Of a stretch of DNA of 64,000 bases, positions 16,729 through 23,945 are shown piece by piece. The notes under the pieces were generated by a model. It saw only the letters and a list, made by a program, of their open reading frames with translations. It searched no databases and was not told the DNA's origin. The translations under genes and the position numbers were made by a program. How positions within the stretch are numbered: the stretch's first letter is position 1; each line of letters opens with the position of its first letter. The stretch comes from Actinomycetes bacterium (lineage in GTDB: Bacteria; Actinomycetota; Coriobacteriia; Coriobacteriales; Eggerthellaceae), in the NCBI GenBank assembly GCA_023394615.1, contig JAEXAI010000022.1:62001-126000 (forward strand), written 5' to 3'.

Positions 16729-17469
16729 TTATTCGGAAAGCATATTGTCCAGAAGCTCTTTGTCGTTACTCAAAAGCCCGTCAGTCAAATATGCCAGCCC
16801 TCGATAGAAATCAGTGCGCGCGAATTTCTTCATTTCAACGGTCATCATGGGGACCCAACCCATCAGATGATCGTCGAGGAAGTTCTGCTGACTGCGTACG
16901 AGCGCAACAGCCTCATCCTCATCGCCTGCATCCAATGCAGAGGCGCTGCGATTCGCCAAGATCTGCATGTATTCCAGCTCAAGCGCGATATGGTCCTCGC
17001 CCTCTTTCCAGCTTTCCTGTTTTTCTAGGCCAGCAGCGCGGTACAGGGCCAGCACTTCATCGCGTGCGCCCTGCATCAGCAGGCGTTTCTCGCTGGTGTA
17101 CACGCTCTCGAATGGGTAGGCTGCCGCATGGCCGTTGTATCCATGTCCGAAAAAGACGCGCATGTAGTCGGCGGCCAGTTCGATGGGCGTATTCTCCCAG
17201 ATTCCGCAGAGATACGTGGCGATGAGCCGATAGCCCTCGTCCACATCTTCGTTTCCGCTTGATACGCGATAGTGCATGGCATGCAGCTCTTCCAGCAACG
17301 CCATATCTATCTCTTCGCGATAGAGGCGCGAGAGGAAGCCGTAGTTCGCGGCACGTTGTTTGAAAACTTCCACCAATTCCAAATCGGTTGTCGTCTTGTC
17401 GGCTATGCTTGCAGCTTCCTTGGACGCAGCAGCCGTTGTTTTTTCTTCCACGCAGGCGTTCGAAGTCAT
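16729..17469 (-). CDS. TorD/DmsD-type molybdoenzyme chaperone
   Basis: 246-residue, largely helical cytoplasmic chaperone that binds Tat signal peptides and holds molybdoenzymes until the cofactor is inserted. The family core YPFESVYTSEKRLLMQGA (about 128-145) and the following EDHIALELEYMQIL helix are diagnostic. The N-terminal 40 residues are polar and low in complexity. The frame opens at 17535, but GAAAGGAG precedes the ATG at 17469. Its position in an operon with NapGH-like genes and opposite a large Tat molybdoenzyme suggests that enzyme is its client. Confidence 0.87.
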   Translation of the reverse strand: MTSNACVEEKTTAAASKEAASIADKTTTDLELVEVFKQRAANYGFLSRLYREEIDMALLEELHAMHYRVSSGNEDVDEGYRLIATYLCGIWENTPIELAADYMRVFFGHGYNGHAAAYPFESVYTSEKRLLMQGARDEVLALYRAAGLEKQESWKEGEDHIALELEYMQILANRSASALDAGDEDEAVALVRSQQNFLDDHLMGWVPMMTVEMKKFARTDFYRGLAYLTDGLLSNDKELLDNMLSE

Positions 17470-17482
17470 TTGCTTCTCCTTT

Positions 17483-18406
17483 CTACCAGTTGATGCCGTC
17501 AGTCTCGGTGGGCATAGCCCGCAGAGGCACGGCATCGGCTGGGGGTTCGTAGTCGTCGATTACGTCGCTGAGCAGCTCCAAAGCCCGCTCGCCCATATCG
17601 GTTATCGTCCACGCTTGCGCATTCCATACCAAGGCGTCGCAGCGCTCTAGAGCCTCCACGAAATGCTGCACGTAAAAGCGACGCGGGGTGCTGATCAGGG
17701 GGTTTCCGTCCACCTGCACGCTTAATTCGTCCATTTCGACGCCGTCGGTGGCCTTTGCGGTTGTAAGCACGCGTTTATAAATGGGCAAAAGGTCGGTTTC
17801 GCTTTCAAAAAGCTCTTGGAGACGCTCGTCAGGGTTGTCTTCTACTGCTGCGTTTGCGCCTGCTTCTGTTGCCAGCCAGTGCACCTTTTCAGGCGTCGTG
17901 GGTACGTAGTATTCTTCGCCGTCCTCAATTACGATGTCGGGCTTCGATGCGTGCAGCGCATAGGGCTCGCCATCTGCAGTCACGCGGTTGATGGCTCCGG
18001 CGATTTCCAACATGGTGCATAGGTTCGACGGCGTGTACACCGAGAACTTTTTCTGCTGCAAGTTTTCCGTGACTTTGTGTACGTCATCCATGGAAAGGGG
18101 CTCATGTGCGGCGTTGATAATGCCCAAAAGCACGGTGCGCTGGGGGCGCATCTGGGAAAACAGCTCGCGCGTACGCTCGATTGCCGGGCGTTTCGCATAC
18201 TCCGCGCTGTCCTGTTTCACGGCATTCTCGATAACGGGAACCTTGTCTGGGTCGGGCGCTAAAAATTCGGTGCGTCCTTCGGTATTGGTCAGGAATAGTT
18301 CCGACTGGTCTGGTTCTGACTGCGGCATCGCCATCGCGTTGCCTGTCGGGTCCATGGAGAGATCGAATGAGAAGTCGAATCCTCCCAATGATGTTCTATC
18401 GGCCAT
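17483..18406 (-). CDS. Uncharacterised 307-residue protein, possible winged helix
   Basis: I do not recognise a family. Residues of about 80-150 (RELFSQMRPQRTVLLGIINA ... MDDVHKVTENLQQKKFSVYTPSNLCTMLEIAGAINRV) look like a winged-helix fold, and a second similar segment may follow at about 215-285 (LPIYKRVLTTAKATDG ... ITDMGERALELLSDVID). The N-terminal 60 residues are acidic and probably disordered. There is no signal peptide or membrane helix. It sits between the TorD-type chaperone and the half-helicase with 13-20 bp gaps, so it is almost certainly co-transcribed with them. A regulatory or assembly role for the molybdoenzyme is possible but unproven. Confidence 0.6.
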   Translation of the reverse strand: MADRTSLGGFDFSFDLSMDPTGNAMAMPQSEPDQSELFLTNTEGRTEFLAPDPDKVPVIENAVKQDSAEYAKRPAIERTRELFSQMRPQRTVLLGIINAAHEPLSMDDVHKVTENLQQKKFSVYTPSNLCTMLEIAGAINRVTADGEPYALHASKPDIVIEDGEEYYVPTTPEKVHWLATEAGANAAVEDNPDERLQELFESETDLLPIYKRVLTTAKATDGVEMDELSVQVDGNPLISTPRRFYVQHFVEALERCDALVWNAQAWTITDMGERALELLSDVIDDYEPPADAVPLRAMPTETDGINW

Positions 18407-18425
18407 TGTGTCCTCTTTTCGGTCG

Positions 18426-19349
18426 TTAGTTCAGGTTGTACTCGCGCAGCAGAGTCTGTCCGCCCACAGTGGATGGTCGCAGCCCTTGCGATTCGCCAAG
18501 GAAAACCGTTGGGGTTGTCATGGCCAATCGCTCACCGCGCCGCATCTTGTAACGTGCGATGCGGATATGCGCATTTTTAGCAGTATCTGCATTGATCTGG
18601 GTGAATCCGGAAATGACCGCGCGTATGCGCGCATGTTCTGAAATGCGCTCAAAATTCGCGCGGCAGATATCGAGAGCGTTTTGGCGGTCTTTGGCCACAG
18701 GGGCCTCGAACGCTGCTGGGCCGGGGATGAGCCCGTTCACGCAACCGATTGCAAGTATCCAATCGAAGGTCTCTTCGATGGAGTCATAGCATAAAATAGG
18801 AGTGATATCTCTGTTGGCGGGCAGCGTGGGGCAGCGAAGTTGCTGCCCTATGATTTCTGCCAACGTTGTTGCATCCTCGTCGCCGCATATATGCTGTAGC
18901 GCACAGGCGAACTCGGACATGTGCCTCAAATCCAAGAGGCGTATGAGCGTGAAGGCTCGAGCTGTGCGGTATGTATCGATGAAATGCTGCGCCTCGTGTT
19001 GCTCGATGCCCAGTTGGCTGCGCAACATGACGACGCCTTCATCGCCTTTGGCAGCTAAAGCAGCAAGCTTCGTGCAGGCTGTTTGTGCTTGTTGGTCAAA
19101 ACGATTTGCAGCGATACAGGCAATGGTGTTTACGTTAGCCTGCATACAAGCTTTCTGCATTTGCCCAGCCCATGTTCTGTTCGGAGCGACGATGCATATA
19201 TTCTTTGCCGCTGTGCCATGTTCGAGCAAGCCAGATACCAGTGCGGCCATGCCCAGCAGCTCTTCTGCCGGAGTCTTCCATTTCACGCACAGCATCTGTG
19301 TGCTCGCCTGGGGTTGCACCGTTGCTTGTTCTGTTGCCTGGTCGTTCAT
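18426..19349 (-). CDS. Helicase-derived protein lacking the ATPase half
   Basis: 307 residues with no Walker A or B motif. The second half lines up with the C-terminus of the helicase-like protein at 12813-14699: DWILAIGCVNGLIPG against DLVIFGGFVNGFIPS, and ARIRAVISGFTQINADTAKN against ARKQIIFSGFTSCGLETAER. It starts with a short Rossmann-like stretch (AAKNICIVAPNRTWAGQMQK) similar to the region following ATPase domain 1 in the longer protein. I infer descent from the second helicase domain with the catalytic half lost, leaving a non-catalytic binding protein. It is tightly packed in the chaperone operon. Confidence 0.65.
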   Translation of the reverse strand: MNDQATEQATVQPQASTQMLCVKWKTPAEELLGMAALVSGLLEHGTAAKNICIVAPNRTWAGQMQKACMQANVNTIACIAANRFDQQAQTACTKLAALAAKGDEGVVMLRSQLGIEQHEAQHFIDTYRTARAFTLIRLLDLRHMSEFACALQHICGDEDATTLAEIIGQQLRCPTLPANRDITPILCYDSIEETFDWILAIGCVNGLIPGPAAFEAPVAKDRQNALDICRANFERISEHARIRAVISGFTQINADTAKNAHIRIARYKMRRGERLAMTTPTVFLGESQGLRPSTVGGQTLLREYNLN

Positions 19350-19365
19350 CGTGTTATGCCAGTAG

Positions 19366-20277
19366 CTACGCGACGAAAGTGCGTGTCGTCGAGTCGAAAA
19401 TGCGCTTCGTGCCGTCGGCGAACGTCACTTCCCACAAGGAATAATCGACATCAAAATCGAAGCGCTCTTCCTCTTCTTCCTCTTCTGTTGCATCCTGCGC
19501 CTCATCGACGGGTGGCAGCGTGCTGGAATCGGTCGGGGCCACGGCGGTATTCTCGTAGCTTTTCGCTTCGGTGTCTTCTCTCATGCGCCGCTCGCGAGTT
19601 TCTTCATCTTCCGAGCCAATGGGCTTCACGCTCGTGTGCTTGCGTTGAGCGACTGATTCGCTTTGCGCGGAATCCTCCTCGTCGGCAAGCGATTCGGGTG
19701 TTGCGTTCGATTCGATTGCCTCAGGATGCTCTTTTACCCACTTTGTCCATGCATCTGCTCGCTGCTCTTCGAAACTTGCTGCTGTGGGCATGTCCACGCG
19801 TATGGCGTCGGTAAGCGTGCCGTCATTCAAAAGATTACGGGCCACAGTCGCGTTTGCATGTGCGCTCGGGTCAACGAGGCAAAGCGCATCTGGGTGGATG
19901 CCGATTATGAATTGGCTAGATTGCAGTTCCACATCCATACTGTCGAAAACCAGTTCAGGCAACCCGATGCTGCGCTGACGATCGTTGAAGACCTTCATAT
20001 TGTTTCCCACGCGGCGAAACAGATTCGCCAGCCATGGGTCTATGATATCGGTCCATTTCTCGTCGGCGCCTTCGTCGGCAGACATGAGGAACCGGTAGGC
20101 TCCCATGTTTACCAGGCAACGCATGACGTTGCGCGCAGGTTCGTCCGACTGCGCGGCGTGCGTCCTTATCACGGGCGTGCCGATGTGCGCATAGTTGCGT
20201 TTCACTTCCAAGATAGTGTCCTCTTGTGCGCAGCGCTCGTCTAAGTCGAGCACCAGCGTCAGGGAAGGTCGAAGCAT
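19366..20277 (-). CDS. Uncharacterised acidic 303-residue protein
   Basis: First gene of the leftward operon. The N-terminal 170 residues look globular and alpha/beta (RPSLTLVLDLDERCAQEDTI, NVMRCLVNMGAYRFLMSADE, SSQFIIGIHPDALCLVDPS); a Glu/Ala/Thr-rich linker (about 185-270, with a run of seven Glu) leads to a short C-terminal beta-rich tail (YSLWEVTFADGTKRIFDS). There is no signal or membrane segment. Starts at 20277 or 20283 are both possible; GGGGGA is better spaced for 20277. An ATG at 20340 is less likely because it overlaps the candidate operator at 20337-20365. I recognise no family; co-transcription with a TorD-type chaperone ties it to molybdoenzyme biology. Confidence 0.6.
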   Translation of the reverse strand: MLRPSLTLVLDLDERCAQEDTILEVKRNYAHIGTPVIRTHAAQSDEPARNVMRCLVNMGAYRFLMSADEGADEKWTDIIDPWLANLFRRVGNNMKVFNDRQRSIGLPELVFDSMDVELQSSQFIIGIHPDALCLVDPSAHANATVARNLLNDGTLTDAIRVDMPTAASFEEQRADAWTKWVKEHPEAIESNATPESLADEEDSAQSESVAQRKHTSVKPIGSEDEETRERRMREDTEAKSYENTAVAPTDSSTLPPVDEAQDATEEEEEEERFDFDVDYSLWEVTFADGTKRIFDSTTRTFVA

Positions 20278-20336
20278 TGTCATAGATCCCCCATTCGTCT
20301 TGCTTCTCATCCAACGAGGCGAGTATAGGAAACCTT

Positions 20337-20365
20337 TCATAAGTCAAATAATAGAGCCTCTATGA
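20337..20365. promoter_or_regulatory. 29-bp dyad element, copy 1 (candidate operator)
   Basis: The element starts TCATAAG, has AAATAATA in the middle and ends CTATGA, so its ends are inverted TCATA/TATGA half-sites. The same 29-nt layout recurs at 23751-23779 in the regulator/DmsA divergent promoter. Extra TATGA half-sites follow at about 20373 and 20388. It lies between the divergent starts at 20277 and 20440. Confidence 0.65.
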
Positions 20366-20439
20366 TTTGGCGTATGAATCGGGCAGTATGATAGGTCCTA
20401 CATCAAGCATCTGGGCAGGTCACGCGCAGATGCTGATAA

Positions 20440-21666
20440 ATGAGCGAAACTATTGGGAAGAAGAAGGTAGCCGCCATGCCCAGCATTTCTAACATGATCG
20501 GACTCATCTCAAAACTTGACGGAGCGTACGTGACGGTGCATCAGGAACGTTGCGTGCTGGTGCGCAACCGCAACAGCGATTGTCTGCGTTGCGCCCAAGT
20601 ATGCACATCAGGATGCATCAGCTACGACAACGAGCAACTGACTATCGATCCGAGCAATTGCATCGGGTGCGGCACGTGCGCCAGCAATTGTCCCACATGC
20701 GCGCTCGAGGCTCATTTTCCAAATGATGCCGAACTGATGGCACGCTGCACGAAAGCGGCACAAGCAGGAGAGCGCAAAGTGTGTATCGCATGCGGCAGTC
20801 TGCTGGATTGCGTGGGAGATGCATGCGATCCCGATGCCGTCGTGCGTGTGGAATGTCTGGGTCGTGTAGAAGAATCCCTCCTGACGGCCCTTGCCTCAAA
20901 CGGCGTATCCCAGGTGATACTGGTGCATGGCAGCTGTGGCGACTGTGATCATGCGACGGGACGGGAGATGGTTGAGCGCGTGATTGATACGCAGGAACAG
21001 TTGATGGATGCATGGAATTGCTCTATGACAGTGCGTTTAGCTGCGAAATTTCCTGCATATACACACGCTGCAGAAGACAAGAGGGGCAAACGCAAGCGCA
21101 ATGATCTACAGCAAAGCGGCAATGAGGCACTTCGCATGGGTGCGACCACAGCCGAGTTTGCCGTATCAAACGCGCTCGGAAGCAACCAGCAAGATCAAAA
21201 GCGTGAACCCGTCGTCATGAAAGTGATGGAAGACGGCACCCTCCCGCATTTTCTGCCCGACCGGCGCGAGCGTTTGCTGGATGCATTGGCCGGGTTGGGG
21301 CAGCCGCAAGATGTGATGATTGATACTCGTTTGTGGGGCCACGTGATCATCGACACCGATACATGCTCATCATGTCTGATGTGTTCGACCTTCTGCCCGA
21401 CCGGCGCGCTCAGCAGATTCAAGGAAGCAGATGGCACGTTTGGAGTAGAGCATTATCCGGGTGATTGCGTGAAATGCCGTTGTTGCGAGAATATCTGTCC
21501 AGAGGGCGCCATCAGTATTTCCGAAGAGGTTTTTGCTGTGGACATGTTGGCCGGTATGGTGGAGCGCTATCCGATGGCGCCCGTGGCTGTACAGCGTAGG
21601 GCTGCTCATACCATCTGGCATATGGCCGAAGATATGATGCTGACTGACCAGGTGTTTGAACGCTGA
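20440..21666 (+). CDS. Multi-cluster ferredoxin with MvhD-like middle domain
   Basis: 408 residues. Two N-terminal cysteine clusters (CLRCAQVCTSGC; CIGCGTCASNCPTCAL) and two C-terminal ones (CSSCLMCSTFCPTGAL; CVKCRCCENICPEGAI) can bind up to four [4Fe-4S] centres. Between them, residues of about 108-175 (KVCIACGSLL ... VRVECLGRVEESLLTALA ... VILVHGSCGDCDHATG) resemble the MvhD/HdrA-associated [2Fe-2S] domain. No signal peptide is seen, so it is cytoplasmic. It probably moves electrons between donor and membrane modules of the island. It is divergent from the chaperone operon and convergent with the regulator. An in-frame ATG at 20476 with a better GAAGGT site is an alternative start. Confidence 0.75.
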   Translation: MSETIGKKKVAAMPSISNMIGLISKLDGAYVTVHQERCVLVRNRNSDCLRCAQVCTSGCISYDNEQLTIDPSNCIGCGTCASNCPTCALEAHFPNDAELMARCTKAAQAGERKVCIACGSLLDCVGDACDPDAVVRVECLGRVEESLLTALASNGVSQVILVHGSCGDCDHATGREMVERVIDTQEQLMDAWNCSMTVRLAAKFPAYTHAAEDKRGKRKRNDLQQSGNEALRMGATTAEFAVSNALGSNQQDQKREPVVMKVMEDGTLPHFLPDRRERLLDALAGLGQPQDVMIDTRLWGHVIIDTDTCSSCLMCSTFCPTGALSRFKEADGTFGVEHYPGDCVKCRCCENICPEGAISISEEVFAVDMLAGMVERYPMAPVAVQRRAAHTIWHMAEDMMLTDQVFER

Positions 21667-21695
21667 TAGACGCTCGCAGATCAAGCAGGTGCTCC

Positions 21696-21764
21696 AACCA
21701 CAAGCGCCCACCCCAAGCGCCCAACCACAAGCGCCCAACCGCAAGCGCCCAACCGCAAGCGCCC
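21696..21764. repeat. 14-bp tandem repeat between convergent genes
   Basis: Five units of about 14 bp with consensus AACCRCAAGCGCCC, one of them 13 bp long. They are followed by GGGTGGGCGCAGTTGG, which can fold back on the last unit (GCGCCCA pairing with TGGGCGC). The array lies between the convergent stops at 21666 and 21822 and may serve as a bidirectional terminator. Confidence 0.8.
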
Positions 21765-21821
21765 AACTCTCAATGGGTGGGCGCAGTTGGTTGTGTTGGA
21801 TTCCCGCGCAACAGCTGTGGT

Positions 21822-23582
21822 CTAATCGTCTAATTCGACGCTTTCCACCAAATCGATCAGCTCGCTTTGCGAATGCACATCCAATTTGCGGTAGATATGG
21901 CGCATGTGGGTGTTGGCCGTGCCTTCTGAAATGAAGAGGTTTTCCTGAATGGCGGTGGAACTGCGTCCTTTCGCCAACAAGAACAGCACTTCTGTCTCGC
22001 GCCGTGAAAGCAGATAGCGGTCAGCGATAACGGCGCACTTGCGTTTGAACCAACCGGTGCGTCGTATGGGCTCTTGGTCGTTTGCGGCTGCTGGGGGTTG
22101 GGCTTGGGCCATCATGGCGGCTTTTGCGTCAGATACGGGTTGCCTGTGGCCAGATGTGCCCATCTCCTTTGATGCCTGTCGGGCTGCATCTGTTTTTCCT
22201 CGTGCTGTACCACCGTCGGCGCTAGAGCGGTTCGCACTATGATTATCGACTGTGCCTGCAGATGGCGAAGGGTTTGCAGGAGCGGGCTCATCTGACATAT
22301 CAAGTTCGTCAAGCGTTTCGCTGAGGCCCTTCGCAGATTCTCTGCTCTCGGTTTTTTCCTCCGTGTTTTCCAGCACGTCGAGTCGATAGTCTTCGGGGGT
22401 CAACGGGGTGGGGGCGATGCTTCCTCGCTTCAGCACGCCGCGCATCTCGTGGTTGGTGGGCAAAAGCGCCACTCCCAGCGTGCAACATGCGAACATGATT
22501 GCGATGAACATGGCGGTGTTGGGGCGCGTGCCTGCAACAGGACCCAGATAAGCGGCACATTGGTAACCGATAAGCGTGCCTAGCGCCAGCGCGCATCGTC
22601 CGAAGCCGAACACGGTGAACGGGCTGATGCGGAAGCGCTCTGATATGTCGGAGTGCATAATCCACATACAGGTCTCGACGATAAGATACGTGGCAATCAG
22701 GCAGAACAGCGATGCCTCGGAGCCTTCGATGCCGGGAATCGCCAAGAATGCCACAAGCAGTGCCGCCACCGGCATAAGCGTTCGGAACGCGAAGTTGTTC
22801 GCATGATGCTGCGTAATCAGGGCTCCTACCACGGCAAGGAATACAAAGGCGGCTGCTGCCAGTATCATCGGAGAGAGAGCCTCTAAAAACTCGCTGCCGT
22901 CCGGCAGCAGAACCGTGTAAGCGCGCAGCAGACCGATTGGGATGCCGAACACGAAACTGGGTGCGAAGATATGCAGGGCGAAAGGTGCCGAGCGCACGGG
23001 GATGGTAATGGATTTGAATTCCAGCTTGTCAACCAAGTTGGCAGAGCATTTTTTCAAGCAGACCAGCTGTAAAAACGGCAAAGTCATGCACACGACGGTA
23101 CCTGCGGGAGACCAAAACGAGTTCAACAGCATGATGCCGACGAAGAAGAGCGCCCCGAGCGGAATCGACACTGCAGTGCATATGGTTACCGTGGGCAGGT
23201 CGCATACGCTGAAGGACACGCCATAACTCATAAGCAGCACGGCTGCACCAAAGCCTATTAACGCACCCGCAACCGCGGTGATGACGAATGCTGCCTCGGA
23301 TGCGCCGCTCACAAGCAGGCTCAGCAGCATCCCGCCAAACGCGCTTGTGGCAGCGATCATGCGATTCCTGCTGCGTTTTTTCGGCGTGGCGAAAAGCGCG
23401 CGCGTCGGCTCGATGAAAAGCGCATAGGGAAGCAGCGTCAAGATGAAGAACACGGTTGAAGACACGAGCAGGGTATTGCTCTCAACGCTTACGGCAGGGA
23501 AGAACAAATGCGAGCTATTCATTCCCGCGCAGAACAGCCAGGCCCAATACAGGGCGAAGCCGATTATAAGACTGGCGGACAC
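21822..23582 (-). CDS. LuxR-type regulator with about 12 membrane helices
   Basis: 586 residues: an N-terminal membrane domain of about 12 helices (residues 1-390, beginning ASLIIGFALYWAWLFCAGMN), a polar Ser/Ala-rich linker (about 395-505) and a C-terminal LuxR helix-turn-helix (LSRRETEVLFLLAKGRSSTA ... GTANTHMRHIYRKLDVHSQ). This architecture is characteristic of Eggerthellaceae, where such regulators often sit next to molybdoenzyme operons and respond to the enzyme's substrate. Here it is divergent from the DmsABC-type operon across 363 bp. I infer it senses a small molecule through the membrane domain and activates the adjacent operon. Confidence 0.88.
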   Translation of the reverse strand: MSASLIIGFALYWAWLFCAGMNSSHLFFPAVSVESNTLLVSSTVFFILTLLPYALFIEPTRALFATPKKRSRNRMIAATSAFGGMLLSLLVSGASEAAFVITAVAGALIGFGAAVLLMSYGVSFSVCDLPTVTICTAVSIPLGALFFVGIMLLNSFWSPAGTVVCMTLPFLQLVCLKKCSANLVDKLEFKSITIPVRSAPFALHIFAPSFVFGIPIGLLRAYTVLLPDGSEFLEALSPMILAAAAFVFLAVVGALITQHHANNFAFRTLMPVAALLVAFLAIPGIEGSEASLFCLIATYLIVETCMWIMHSDISERFRISPFTVFGFGRCALALGTLIGYQCAAYLGPVAGTRPNTAMFIAIMFACCTLGVALLPTNHEMRGVLKRGSIAPTPLTPEDYRLDVLENTEEKTESRESAKGLSETLDELDMSDEPAPANPSPSAGTVDNHSANRSSADGGTARGKTDAARQASKEMGTSGHRQPVSDAKAAMMAQAQPPAAANDQEPIRRTGWFKRKCAVIADRYLLSRRETEVLFLLAKGRSSTAIQENLFISEGTANTHMRHIYRKLDVHSQSELIDLVESVELDD

Positions 23583-23719
23583 TTTGCCTAGCGCATAGGA
23601 TTTTTCTTCACGGTACTCGATGGTAATGTATGGCAGTTTCAGCAGTCGGCCCCCCTTGGCTCGTCCAGCGATAGGAATATATCATATTATGAGGTTTCAC
23701 GTGCGCAAACAAGCGCGAA

Positions 23720-23736
23720 TCATACGCTGGCTATGA
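23720..23736. promoter_or_regulatory. 17-bp dyad, candidate regulator half-sites
   Basis: TCATACGCTGGCTATGA: TCATA and TATGA arms around 7 bp, the same half-sites as in the 29-bp elements, 15 bp upstream of copy 2. It lies in the regulator/DmsA intergenic region; a looser TCATATTATGA also occurs at about 23687. Confidence 0.5.
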
Positions 23737-23750
23737 ACCCCTATCAGCTC

Positions 23751-23779
23751 TCATAAGCAAAATAATAAATCTGCTATGA
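23751..23779. promoter_or_regulatory. 29-bp dyad element, copy 2 (candidate operator)
   Basis: Same length and layout as copy 1 at 20337-20365: TCATAAG, then AAATAATA, then CTATGA, with about 22 of 29 bases identical. It lies 167 bp before the molybdoenzyme start. Apart from these sites I see no gene in the 23583-23945 gap, which should hold the promoters of the regulator and of the DmsABC-type operon. Confidence 0.65.
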
Positions 23780-23945
23780 AGGGTGCGAGGCGCCTCGTTC
23801 GTACAATTGCCCCACCGCGTTGGAGTGTCATGAAACCAGGGGGAACGGCTCAATCGGAGTCGGCTGGGACGAAGGACACATGCCTTATCGACGAGGACGA
23901 GACAGGTAGAGAGAACAGAGAGAAGAAGAGAAAGGTGGGGAATCT

